DNA of 56,065 bases, taken from contig JAUVCV010000014.1 of assembly GCA_030595665.1 (NCBI GenBank), positions 1 through 56,065 on the forward strand. Direction: 5' to 3'. This DNA is from Methanogenium sp. Lineage in GTDB: Archaea > Halobacteriota > Methanomicrobia > Methanomicrobiales > Methanomicrobiaceae. The position numbers were made by a program, and so were the translations under genes. The notes below the pieces were generated by a model that did not search any database, was not told the DNA's origin, and saw only the letters and a list, made by a program, of their open reading frames with translations. Shown here piece by piece: positions 42,226 through 51,919 of this stretch. Every line of letters begins with the position of its first letter. Position 1 is the stretch's first letter.

Positions 42226-45200
42226 TCATCCCAACTGGTAGTATTCATTAATATTGCGCACAATTCTGTGTTTGATTACTAAAGAATCAAATACATCTAT
42301 TTTTTGGAGATTTCTTTCATAAACATCGGGATAACTATATGTATCAAATCCAGGGATATTCCCTACCACAAAGTGAAGGATATATAATGAATCAAATACG
42401 TCTACAACTCCATCTCCAGATGCATCCCCCCATACACAACCATCAAACTCCATTCCGATATAATTCGTACCCGAAGTTGCATTATACACAACAAGGGTAG
42501 AATTCGTGGTGGTATACGTTCCACCGAGCCCATATTCAAACGTACCAGGACTCAGATCGTAATCATCCAAACCAAGCACAACACCGTTCAGTGTCACAAT
42601 TGGATCCGTGAATAGATACCGCATCGGGAACTCCAGTGCCACACCCAGTTCACCACCATCTCCCATTAAGGAGACATTGAATGTGGTTTCCTCTGGATTT
42701 TCTGCATTGAGCTCACCAGGGATCTTTGCCACACCTGCAATGCTGCCGGAACCACCCTCTGAAAGAATCAGCACCGGTTCGTCCATCGTCGTGGGCAGGG
42801 TGACATAGTACACCACTGTCTCACCATAGGTAACGGTGACATTCCCATGTACATCAGGGTAATCTGCCTCACTGACACTGAACGGATAGGTGTCTTCCAG
42901 GAGATCAGTGAAATCCCAGCTGGACTTACCATTAACTGTCACACCGTTGACTGTGATACTGTCAGCTGTCACCGGCACATAATCCTCATCCTGAACATGG
43001 ATCGTGACATTGCCGGTCCCTGTTACATCAAAGGTGTGACTGGTGACTGCAACGTTGGATTCATCGTATAGCGGAATTACCCGCAGTGACATGTTAAGGA
43101 TACCATAGTTCTCCGGCACAATTTCAAATGTGTAGGAATATGCATCATCCTGCACCCAGCTTTCGGGTTCGATAAAGATGGAATCCTGCCCAATGTTTGC
43201 GGTACTGTTGAGCACCTCATAGGAGACAGTGTCTCCTTCACTATCCGTGATGGTGGACGTATTGTCAAAGGTGAAACCCGCAATTGGCACCTCAATCATT
43301 GGCGAGAAGAGGTCTGCATCCGAGATGGCACCAATTGTAACGTCCACTGCAGTGTCCACAACCATTGTAGACGGATCCGGTTCGAATGAGATAGTGAATC
43401 CACCGACATCATACTCGGCACCGGCAAGTACGTCAATGTTGGTGTTAAACTGCGGAATGAAGACATCCTCTTCTACACCGTCCATCTGGATAGTGCGGGT
43501 GTTTCTGATTGTGTTGTCAATCTCATTGAGCGGTGCCCACTGGCTATTTTCAACAGAAAGGACAATCGGACCATCTCCCGTAAGCTGGACTTCTACGTCA
43601 TGCCATTTTACTATACTGAAACCATCATCAAAGATATCCCGTTCTTCCTGGTCTTCCACCGCCATCATCGCAGCCATCTGGTCAGCATTAAGGGTATATT
43701 CCTCACGTGGATTGGTTGAATCCATGACAAAGGTGTGTACTTCGTTTCCATCGATGAGGACTTTCACGGTGCCGGTTGATATCTCAGTTCCCTGACAGAC
43801 AATCAGGGCATCGATTGCGGCCTGACTGGCCCAGGTGTATCCCCAGCTTCCACTGTTTTCGTAGGTGTCAACGAGCCACCCAACACCATTCGCGATGTGG
43901 GGGTCGTCATTCTCCATGCCCGTTGCATTCAGGGCAAGAATCGCATATGCAGTGCTCTCAGTGGTACGTCCTTTCTGATACCATCCATACCGGGTGGCTG
44001 CAGACCAGGATCCATCGCCATTCTGTGCACCAGTAAGATATGCCTCAGCCTTCACTTTGGCGTCGTCGATATCTGCCTGGTCTATCGTATCAGATGGCAG
44101 ACCAAAGACTTCAAGACCCCAGAGGCCAAGCGCGGTTGCCATCGCTGCATCATCTCCACCAGAGAATGCACCGCCAGGTTCCTGATTATCAATAATATAC
44201 CGGGTTGCATTCTGCATGTTCTCTTCCATGTAACCGCGGTAGGGTTGTTTCACATCCGCACTCTGGTTGATCATGTCATGAATAAGCATGACAAACGCGG
44301 TGTTGGACTCAGGCGTCCATGAATGGCAGACCGGAGCACTCCAGGACCAGGTCCCTTCAGATGTATCATGGTTTTCGTTGAACCACTGGATGAGTTTGTC
44401 GAAGTTTACCGTACCAATCTCGACAGTATCATTATACGAGATCTTGTCGACAAGCAGATGGTTCAGGTCTTCATCTGTCTGGTTAATCTTTGCCAGCGTG
44501 TAGCTCGCATAGGAACTGGATGACGATTCAGACGGGTCACCACCCCAGAGACTCCAGCCTCCGTCACTATTCTGCCCGCGTGTGCCATCTCTCACAAGAC
44601 TGTTAATTCCGCGAATCACGGATTCATTGGCTCGCTCACGGATGGAATCAAAGTTTGCCGGCCTGTCATCACGTCCGAGATAGTAGTTCTTCACGTTCAT
44701 CGATGCAAGCATCTTGCAGGTGGTCTGTTCTACACATCCATAGGGATACCCGACCAGATACCCAAGACCGGAGAGCGTCCGTCCCTGTGCGCCCGACTGT
44801 GCGATGAGCACCGTTTCATTCTGATGCGTGTTATTGGTGTGCAGGGTGTTGAACCGCATCTTTTCCGTAGCTCCGTCTGCAATTCTCGCTGTGTTGACCG
44901 AGGTCACCTCAATGGATGGCACATAAATGGTGATATCTTTCCCATGCACCGAATCGGCTTTCCCGTTGGCAGATATGTTAAAAGTGAACTGATCTGCAGT
45001 GTACCGGCCCGGTTCATCTGACCGCATCCGGATGTAGAGACGATTCCAGTTGTTGTTGTAGAAATATGCCGTCTGGTTTTCACCACCATATATCGCAAAG
45101 GAGTCCGGGGCATCGATGTGCACATCAACAGGACCTACCTTGTTTGTAGTGACATAGACAGAATCATAGAACCAGCTGTCTGTCTGGACACGGTCCTGAC

Positions 45201-46026
45201 CATAGACAATATCATTCGTGTAGGACAGCTCGTAATCGATGGCCGTAACAGATTTTTGATCCGTTGGTCTGCCCCGGACGGGATCGTCTGAGGTGACGTT
45301 GATCTTCACAAGATACGTTCCACCCGTCCCTGGTGTCCAGAGAATTTCGCGGGAAAAAGTATCACCTGGGCGGATTATCTCGCCAGAATACATCGTCGTG
45401 TTGACAACGTTGCCGCCCTTCGATATTGTCACATTGATATCAAGCGCGGCAGTCGCATAATCACGTTGATTTGCAACACTGGCACGGATAGTCGTTTCTT
45501 TATCAAAAGGCACCTGCCGGTTGGCAAGCGCTATGCGTGCGTCCACAACACTCGAGGCGAGCACAGTGATGCTTCCGTCTGTGGGGGTCTCAACCGGAAT
45601 ATCTGCACCGGTCGTCGAGTTCAAAAAACCATAGTTGTTCACCGTGATCGCAATCGGTGATGTGTCACCATTTTCCTTGATTGAGGTAAATGTCAGGTAG
45701 CAAAGGGCAGAAGTTTCGCTGATACCTTCCAGTGTATTACACACCCCTACGATCTGCACCTCACCACTCTGAATATTATTCTCAAGACTTGTTATCCGAG
45801 GGCCTGCACTTACCTCAGATAAGGATACAAGCACCGGATCCCACGTCACATCAATATCATAACTTCCCAGATGCTGCACATCTTCTACCATCACCGCAAG
45901 TTCCACACTCTCTCCCATTCCCAGTTCTGTTGAAACCGGGTCGATAAAGAGCGTTGCCGCAGATGCGGCACTGCAGAGCATTGCAAGGCAGAGAAGTACC
46001 AACACCCATATATTTATTTGTTTCAT
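42226..46026 (-). CDS. Secreted alpha-2-macroglobulin-like thioester protein with cohesin and dockerin
   Basis: A protein of about 1266 residues. Signal peptide 1-23. N-terminal cohesin-like module (about 25-145: ELGMGESVELAVMVEDVQHL, GSYDIDVTWDPVLVSL). CARDB-like and macroglobulin-like beta domains lead to GYPYGCVEQTTCKML with Cys431 and Gln434, the C-x-E-Q thioester motif. Next is an alpha/alpha-toroid of terpenoid-cyclase-type repeats (QNSDGGWSLWGGDPSES, GGAFSGGDDAAMATALGLW, GDGSWSAATRYGWYQKG, GSWGYTWASQAAIDALIV). A receptor-binding-like domain (NMSLRVIPLYDES) and a type I dockerin (about 1195-1265: GDASGDGVVDVFDSLYILHF; second repeat degenerate) close it. ATG 46026 has AGGAG 9 nt upstream; 46047 overlaps the protease gene. 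Confidence 0.85.
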   Translation of the reverse strand: MKQINIWVLVLLCLAMLCSAASAATLFIDPVSTELGMGESVELAVMVEDVQHLGSYDIDVTWDPVLVSLSEVSAGPRITSLENNIQSGEVQIVGVCNTLEGISETSALCYLTFTSIKENGDTSPIAITVNNYGFLNSTTGADIPVETPTDGSITVLASSVVDARIALANRQVPFDKETTIRASVANQRDYATAALDINVTISKGGNVVNTTMYSGEIIRPGDTFSREILWTPGTGGTYLVKINVTSDDPVRGRPTDQKSVTAIDYELSYTNDIVYGQDRVQTDSWFYDSVYVTTNKVGPVDVHIDAPDSFAIYGGENQTAYFYNNNWNRLYIRMRSDEPGRYTADQFTFNISANGKADSVHGKDITIYVPSIEVTSVNTARIADGATEKMRFNTLHTNNTHQNETVLIAQSGAQGRTLSGLGYLVGYPYGCVEQTTCKMLASMNVKNYYLGRDDRPANFDSIRERANESVIRGINSLVRDGTRGQNSDGGWSLWGGDPSESSSSSYASYTLAKINQTDEDLNHLLVDKISYNDTVEIGTVNFDKLIQWFNENHDTSEGTWSWSAPVCHSWTPESNTAFVMLIHDMINQSADVKQPYRGYMEENMQNATRYIIDNQEPGGAFSGGDDAAMATALGLWGLEVFGLPSDTIDQADIDDAKVKAEAYLTGAQNGDGSWSAATRYGWYQKGRTTESTAYAILALNATGMENDDPHIANGVGWLVDTYENSGSWGYTWASQAAIDALIVCQGTEISTGTVKVLIDGNEVHTFVMDSTNPREEYTLNADQMAAMMAVEDQEERDIFDDGFSIVKWHDVEVQLTGDGPIVLSVENSQWAPLNEIDNTIRNTRTIQMDGVEEDVFIPQFNTNIDVLAGAEYDVGGFTISFEPDPSTMVVDTAVDVTIGAISDADLFSPMIEVPIAGFTFDNTSTITDSEGDTVSYEVLNSTANIGQDSIFIEPESWVQDDAYSYTFEIVPENYGILNMSLRVIPLYDESNVAVTSHTFDVTGTGNVTIHVQDEDYVPVTADSITVNGVTVNGKSSWDFTDLLEDTYPFSVSEADYPDVHGNVTVTYGETVVYYVTLPTTMDEPVLILSEGGSGSIAGVAKIPGELNAENPEETTFNVSLMGDGGELGVALEFPMRYLFTDPIVTLNGVVLGLDDYDLSPGTFEYGLGGTYTTTNSTLVVYNATSGTNYIGMEFDGCVWGDASGDGVVDVFDSLYILHFVVGNIPGFDTYSYPDVYERNLQKIDVFDSLVIKHRIVRNINEYYQLG

Positions 46027-46043
46027 CTTTACTTCTCCTAAAA

Positions 46044-49000
46044 TCATGGGATATTGAAGTAGTTATCCCTCAATCCCACATTAAACTGGGCGATAAACAT
46101 CGCATCACCCACATCCACATGGCTGTTCTTTGTGACATCGGTCTGTAACATCTGTGTTGTACCACTGATTGGCTCACCACTGTCAAGGCCGACAACCCAT
46201 TTGAGCACCTTTAAGGTATCCAGCTGGCTGACAACACCGTCATCATTTGCATCTCCATAGAGGAGGACATACCCGCTACCGTCGGTGACCACAAGGGGCA
46301 GGGCAAATTCATTGATGTCCCACAGGAGTGCCTGAGACAGGGTGAAGGGAGTCTCGTCACCACTTTCTCCGATCACATCGATGGCGAGTGTCGCAATTGT
46401 CACATTGCCACTTTCACTACTTGTCTGAGCACCATTGAAGATCACATACCCATCCAGAAGGTTCTCTGCCGTAAGAGAAATATCTCCTGGTATGACATCA
46501 GTGACTTCGATAACTGATGCATTATAGGCAAATGTCATCTGGTATGCGACAAGTTCCTCGACATTTTCGACAACGATAGGCAGTTCAAAGCAGGTACCAT
46601 TGACAAGCACTTTGTCCTGCGGCAGCACAATCTTCGTCTCTATCTGGTCAAACGAGGTGATGGCCTTCGTTGCCAGGTTGTTCGTGTATGAGGTCTCATA
46701 GTCTGTGGCATGCCCCGGATTCACCTCTGCTGCGATGGAATACTCACCTGCAACAAGGGTCATGTTTTTCCATACAATGGTCGAATCACCGGGGTTCAGG
46801 CCGATGACAGAAATGCCCGCTTCTATCGGTAAACTGGATATTTCATATGTCAGAGTGGTTGCCACACTTGGCACCTGCCCACCATTTGTCACCTTCACGC
46901 CAATTGGTGTTTCCCCACTCAATGCTGTTGTTGTGGATGGGGCAATTACCTCTGTTACAAGGTCCGGTGCCGTGATCCGCAGGGTGTGGCTGTATACATT
47001 GTTGTCATAGCGAAGTTCTTCAATACCTTTGTCAGGATTGACCGTTACTTTCACAATAGTATCTTGGGGGAGACTGGTTGTCTCGGGATCAATGCCATAG
47101 TCCTGTGCCGACTGCTCGATATTGACATAGAGGACTTCTTCTGTTGTGCCCTTCAGGATATTGTAATTGAATAAGACATTCTCTGAATATCCACCTGACT
47201 CCGCTACCACAACACCGTCGGTGCCTGAGTAGATGAAATCAGCAGTGCCCACATTGGACACGGACACACCAAGGCCATTGACCTTTACCGTGTCATTGTG
47301 ATGGATCTTCACAATATTTGGTGCATCCACACTCGGAACAAAGTCCGGCAGGTTGTCTGCAACCGGCATGTAACTACCTCCATCGATAGCTACAAACCGG
47401 TCATTGTGGACGCAGATCACATTATAGTACACCTCACTATCGCTGCCCATCTCCTTGCGGTATGCCTGAACAGCTGCTGTTGGCGTGGTAAAAGTCAGTT
47501 CCACCTGCCCGCTTGCGTCAGTGTAGTCAGTATAGATCTGGCTGTAGGGGTCCGGATACACTCCCAGATAAGGCCAGACATTTTCATCGCGGGGATTTAT
47601 TTCAGACTGATCCGTTTCATAATCATCAGATACTGTCATCCACCCGACAGCCGCACCCATCTTAAAGAGCACCTTTGCGCCGGAGACAGGGTCGCCATTC
47701 TGGTCAGTGAGCGTGAACGTAGTCGGTACCGATGTACCCTCAAGCAGGTCATCCATGACCTCATAGGTCAGATTGTAATCGGTATCGACGAATGTGGTTC
47801 TGGCAAACTGCAGGGTGCCATCAACAGGATTCAGAATGCTGAATGCCGCATCATACGTTCCCATCTCAGGGACTTCAACTCTTTTGCTGACCGTTCCGTC
47901 AAACTCGACGGTTGCTGCACTTAATGTTCCGTTTGAATAATAATACGGACCAGACTGATCATAGGTGAACATACCCTTCTCATGGATGGACTCATCATTT
48001 GGTCCAACACTTGTGAGGGTGATCGTCCGGTTCGCATTGTCCGCTACAACCGCAACCGAACGAGTTGCCGAATCAGGCCTGAGATAGCCATGACTGGCCG
48101 GCGCCACCGGCTCCAGTGTGATCAGGTCCGCTGCAATGCATGTACCCAAATCAGGACTCAATGGATATGCACCACCATAGATGTTGCCATATAAATCCAG
48201 ACCGCCGGTCACTGCAAGATATTCATATCCTGCATCTCCAACCTCACTAGGTGTGACCGTGAAACTGCACCGGCCATCCACATCAGTGATGTCAGTGGTT
48301 GCACCGTCCATCGTATAGAGATAGACCGTTTCACCTGCAGCAGGTGCTCCGATGAACTGATCTGTCACCTCATCAAGGGTGTATGTATACACGGTAAACC
48401 CAAGGGTTGCCTGCTTTGCCGGGTCCACAGAATATGTCTGCTGGTTCCATGTGGCCCGCCATTCTGATGTTGTCGGGTATATAGACGTGAAATTTGTGAC
48501 CGGATTACGGAATATGCCATCGGTTGTGCTGTGCCGTATCCATGGAGTAATCTCACCATAAACCGTCACCGAAGCCTCGTTGTAGCTTTCCATGGAAGGA
48601 GCGGTCACGTAGACCAATGCCAGGTAACCATCCTCGGGCATATCCAGAGTGTAGAGACCAATACCATTCGTTATCGGGAATGTCTCAGACATCACATTGC
48701 GATCCATTCCCTGAATCTCAGAATTCAGTTCATCAAACGTCTTCAACTCTCCACCAAGGAGGGCATTCCGTGTATTCGCTGTCAGGGAATTAATCTCTGT
48801 TTCACCAAATGAAACAACTGTTGCTGTCGCAGTCGTACTCCCGGTGTCCATACTCCCTGTCATTCCCATATGTTGATAGGCTACAAGAATTGCACTGATG
48901 TCAATCGAAGAACCAGGACTGCAGATGGCCGTACCGGGTGAGAGCACCACATTGTACCACTCCTCGTCCACCCCGGAAGAAATCTGTAAATATCCAGCTC

Positions 49001-51392
49001 GTTCATCATCGAGATAAATGGAATAATAGCTATATTCGTCTCCAGAATAAATTGTGCTCAGATCAATATCTGTAGCCACCACCCCTGCAATGGGGGTGAT
49101 AGTCTCGTTGTACACACCTTTTTCTGAGACATAATTCCCCAGTTTCAGCACTACATCATCAGTGTACGGTGAACCATCAGGATTGAGAAGCGGGTACTTG
49201 ATCTGAATGGTGTCATTCGTTAGTGCCCAGTAATTCTTAGATTTATAGATAAATTTGCCAACTGTGGCGGGAGTGGGTGTTGCTGCCTTAGAGAAGGACT
49301 CTTCAATCATATGATCATTCCATGCAATCTGGAGTCTCATATATGTGTCATCAGGATATTTCGAGAGATCCATCGATGTCAGGGCATTCCCTGATGCATC
49401 GGAGATAACGGTGACATTCACATACTCATACGGAGAGTAATAATTCCGTACTGAGATCAATACATCCTCATCTGCCATCGGCACACCGCCGGTGACATTC
49501 CATGTAACCGCGGTAATGGTTACTGAGTCACTATAGACATCAGACCCTTCTGAGACAATGCCGCCAAAGAGTTCATAGAGAACACCATCACCAATTGGGG
49601 TGGTACCCATACCACCGGTTACATTGACCGCCTCAAAGGCGTTTACCCTTCCGGCTCCGTAGATGCTGTTCTTCTGCATCGTGTCCAGTATCGCACCATT
49701 TTCGGCGATGTGAACCGACGATGACATGAGAGCATCTTTGACCTCATCAGGTGTGAGATCATTGTTGCCTGCAAGCATCAGGGCCGCCGTACCTGCAACA
49801 GCAGGTGTCGACATCGAGGTACCGTCAAGGATGGCATATCCACCATTCATATAAGCGGAGATGATACCCACACCAGGTGCAACAAGATCAGGCTTGCAAT
49901 ACTGCTGTTCAGACGAACCCACCGGACCTATGCTGCTGAATGGTGCCCGGTAGTCCATCATATAGTCGGTAGCACCGACCGTGATGACATCCTCTGCCGT
50001 TCCCGGCACGCCGATGGTGCCATGGCCGTACTCACCGTCATTTCCGGCGGAGACAACAACCGTCGTCCCAAGATTCATCACTCCGTTCAGCATCCGGGAT
50101 TCAATGTCCTGCCCATTAGACTGATAACATACCGCGATCTTCAAAGATGTAATGTAAACAGATTCTTCGCCTGCATTTGTCAGGGTCGCTGTCCACTTAC
50201 CGTTCCATGCACCGGTATTGTCTGCATACGGTGCCTTAAAGTAGTAATACTCAGAAGACGTGTCAAATCCAAGCCAGTCAATCTCACTTCCGATGACGGT
50301 GTTGCCCGGGCCTGTGAGAGTGAATGTCAGGTTTTCACCATGTTCAATCTCATAGATGAGATTGCTGCCTGCATTCACCGCACCAACAATAAACTGCGGT
50401 TCATAGACAGTGTCATACGATAGTGCAGCTTCAACGGTAACAGATGTTGAAGAATCGTTATTTAGGGTAAAGAATTCTTTTTTGTCTGTGAAATCATCCT
50501 TCCATGGCCCCAGGAATCCACCCAGACTCATGGAGATAACATCTGCTCCGTTGTCAACCGACCATTCCACACCGTCCATGATGTCAGAGAAACTTCCGCT
50601 TCCACCTGCATCCAATACCTTTGCACCCATCAGATTCGCTTCGGGCGCAATACCAAGAACCACATCAATGATTTTATCATTCTCATACGTGGTCTCCACC
50701 ACACCACCGGCAGCAGTGCCGGCACAATGGGTTCCATGACCATTGTCATCGTATGCCGTTTCATTGGCACCCTTGACAAAATCAGCCCAGGCAACAATCC
50801 TGTCACCGAATGCAGGGTGGCTCCCGTCAATCCCGGAATCAACAATGGAGATATTGACACCGGCACCGAGATTGCCTGTCTCCCATACCGTGGGAGCGTC
50901 GATAAAATCAGCGCTCCAGACCACACCACCTTCTTCTGCCGAATAGTGAATGGAGGCCGGGGATACTTCATCCATCGTCTGGATGACAGGGTCTGCCACA
51001 GTCACCATATAGTCACGCTCGATGTGGTCAACACCGGGCAGTGCTGCAAGACGGTCAAGATCTGCCGGATATGCTTCCACATGAATAGCATTTACAATCC
51101 AGTGTGACCGGGCAGTCTCTGCTGCAACAGGATCAACATGTGCCAGAGCACTCATGGTCATCTGTTGCTGCGACTGTGCAGTAGCTTTCATTGTCTGTAC
51201 AGACGCATCCGCGGCAGGCTGGTCACTCATGACCAGAAATACCGGGATGCGATCCCCACCAGCATCCTGCGGGGGGTCTACAATCACATATTCGTCAGTT
51301 CCATCACCATCAAACTGCGCTGCTGACACAGACACAATAAGAATGAGTAATGCAAAAGACAAAATAATGCATTTTTTTGCTAGAGAATCCAT
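46044..51392 (-). CDS. Giant secreted subtilisin-like protease with CARDB, cohesin and dockerin modules
   Basis: A 1782-residue S8 peptidase. Signal peptide about 1-24; I9-type propeptide about 45-135. The catalytic domain has Asp185 (VDSGIDGSHPAF), His219 (DDNGHGTHCAGT), the Asn of SAGNDGEYG (451) and Ser526 (DGTSMSTPAVAG). About 140 residues (about 300-440) are inserted between the His and Asn motifs, including a beta-sandwich like PPC or jelly-roll domains. Repeated Ig/CARDB-type domains follow, with CARDB modules near 1344 and 1472. A cohesin-like module (about 1570-1690) and a type I dockerin (about 1711-1775, GDANDDGVVSQLDTLKVLKW and second half VDVGDAMFIAQFNVG) end the protein. GAGGT precedes the ATG. 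First gene of the operon. Confidence 0.9.
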   Translation of the reverse strand: MDSLAKKCIILSFALLILIVSVSAAQFDGDGTDEYVIVDPPQDAGGDRIPVFLVMSDQPAADASVQTMKATAQSQQQMTMSALAHVDPVAAETARSHWIVNAIHVEAYPADLDRLAALPGVDHIERDYMVTVADPVIQTMDEVSPASIHYSAEEGGVVWSADFIDAPTVWETGNLGAGVNISIVDSGIDGSHPAFGDRIVAWADFVKGANETAYDDNGHGTHCAGTAAGGVVETTYENDKIIDVVLGIAPEANLMGAKVLDAGGSGSFSDIMDGVEWSVDNGADVISMSLGGFLGPWKDDFTDKKEFFTLNNDSSTSVTVEAALSYDTVYEPQFIVGAVNAGSNLIYEIEHGENLTFTLTGPGNTVIGSEIDWLGFDTSSEYYYFKAPYADNTGAWNGKWTATLTNAGEESVYITSLKIAVCYQSNGQDIESRMLNGVMNLGTTVVVSAGNDGEYGHGTIGVPGTAEDVITVGATDYMMDYRAPFSSIGPVGSSEQQYCKPDLVAPGVGIISAYMNGGYAILDGTSMSTPAVAGTAALMLAGNNDLTPDEVKDALMSSSVHIAENGAILDTMQKNSIYGAGRVNAFEAVNVTGGMGTTPIGDGVLYELFGGIVSEGSDVYSDSVTITAVTWNVTGGVPMADEDVLISVRNYYSPYEYVNVTVISDASGNALTSMDLSKYPDDTYMRLQIAWNDHMIEESFSKAATPTPATVGKFIYKSKNYWALTNDTIQIKYPLLNPDGSPYTDDVVLKLGNYVSEKGVYNETITPIAGVVATDIDLSTIYSGDEYSYYSIYLDDERAGYLQISSGVDEEWYNVVLSPGTAICSPGSSIDISAILVAYQHMGMTGSMDTGSTTATATVVSFGETEINSLTANTRNALLGGELKTFDELNSEIQGMDRNVMSETFPITNGIGLYTLDMPEDGYLALVYVTAPSMESYNEASVTVYGEITPWIRHSTTDGIFRNPVTNFTSIYPTTSEWRATWNQQTYSVDPAKQATLGFTVYTYTLDEVTDQFIGAPAAGETVYLYTMDGATTDITDVDGRCSFTVTPSEVGDAGYEYLAVTGGLDLYGNIYGGAYPLSPDLGTCIAADLITLEPVAPASHGYLRPDSATRSVAVVADNANRTITLTSVGPNDESIHEKGMFTYDQSGPYYYSNGTLSAATVEFDGTVSKRVEVPEMGTYDAAFSILNPVDGTLQFARTTFVDTDYNLTYEVMDDLLEGTSVPTTFTLTDQNGDPVSGAKVLFKMGAAVGWMTVSDDYETDQSEINPRDENVWPYLGVYPDPYSQIYTDYTDASGQVELTFTTPTAAVQAYRKEMGSDSEVYYNVICVHNDRFVAIDGGSYMPVADNLPDFVPSVDAPNIVKIHHNDTVKVNGLGVSVSNVGTADFIYSGTDGVVVAESGGYSENVLFNYNILKGTTEEVLYVNIEQSAQDYGIDPETTSLPQDTIVKVTVNPDKGIEELRYDNNVYSHTLRITAPDLVTEVIAPSTTTALSGETPIGVKVTNGGQVPSVATTLTYEISSLPIEAGISVIGLNPGDSTIVWKNMTLVAGEYSIAAEVNPGHATDYETSYTNNLATKAITSFDQIETKIVLPQDKVLVNGTCFELPIVVENVEELVAYQMTFAYNASVIEVTDVIPGDISLTAENLLDGYVIFNGAQTSSESGNVTIATLAIDVIGESGDETPFTLSQALLWDINEFALPLVVTDGSGYVLLYGDANDDGVVSQLDTLKVLKWVVGLDSGEPISGTTQMLQTDVTKNSHVDVGDAMFIAQFNVGLRDNYFNIP

Positions 51393-51919
51393 AAATCTAC
51401 CTCTTAGTAAATGCTACTGAAAAGGTTAGGAGAATATAATAAATTAATCCTTCCCGGATGATTATTTCGATTTATCCATCACCAGTGATCATATATAACA
51501 GCACAGTTTAAGTGGCTGTAACGAAATAAGTAATTTTTTGAAATTTAAAATAAATTTCAAAACTTCACTATAGTGCATATAATGCCCACATGATTATTAT
51601 TTCAATATTTGAATGTATTAGTTATTTTTGGACGCCCACTAAAACAATCCATATCACCCATTTAAAAGAATTATTGCCTAAAATCAAAATTAATTTGGAT
51701 ATTTCATATTAATTTACCAAAAAATGCAACATAAGTAGACCTCACAAATATCATTTAAGGACAAATAATTTGAAAAACATCCATTTTCGCACATTATATC
51801 CACGATATGCGGATAAATATGACCCATAAAGAGTATCTGAATCCAGACCATCAACTCCTGAAGAGATGCATGACAGCAATTTCATATCATATTACATAAA
51901 ATGTGTACCAGGTAATCGC
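51393..51919. promoter_or_regulatory. Divergent intergenic control region with inverted repeats
   Basis: A 527-bp AT-rich spacer between the protease operon (leftward) and the PGF-type surface protein (rightward). It holds an 11-bp perfect inverted repeat (51536-51562), a 10-bp palindrome CACTATAGTG (51566-51575) and a looser TTCAA-TAT-TTGAA motif near 51601-51613. A possible minus-strand TATA lies at 51436-51446, about 50 nt before the operon start. No gene is supported in it. Confidence 0.5.
51536..51562. repeat. 11-bp perfect inverted repeat, candidate operator
   Basis: TTTTGAAATTT and AAATTTCAAAA flank AAAAT. It lies 144 bp before the protease start codon and about 360 bp before the divergent surface-protein start. 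Symmetry of this kind fits a dimeric regulator site; binding protein unknown. Confidence 0.45.
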
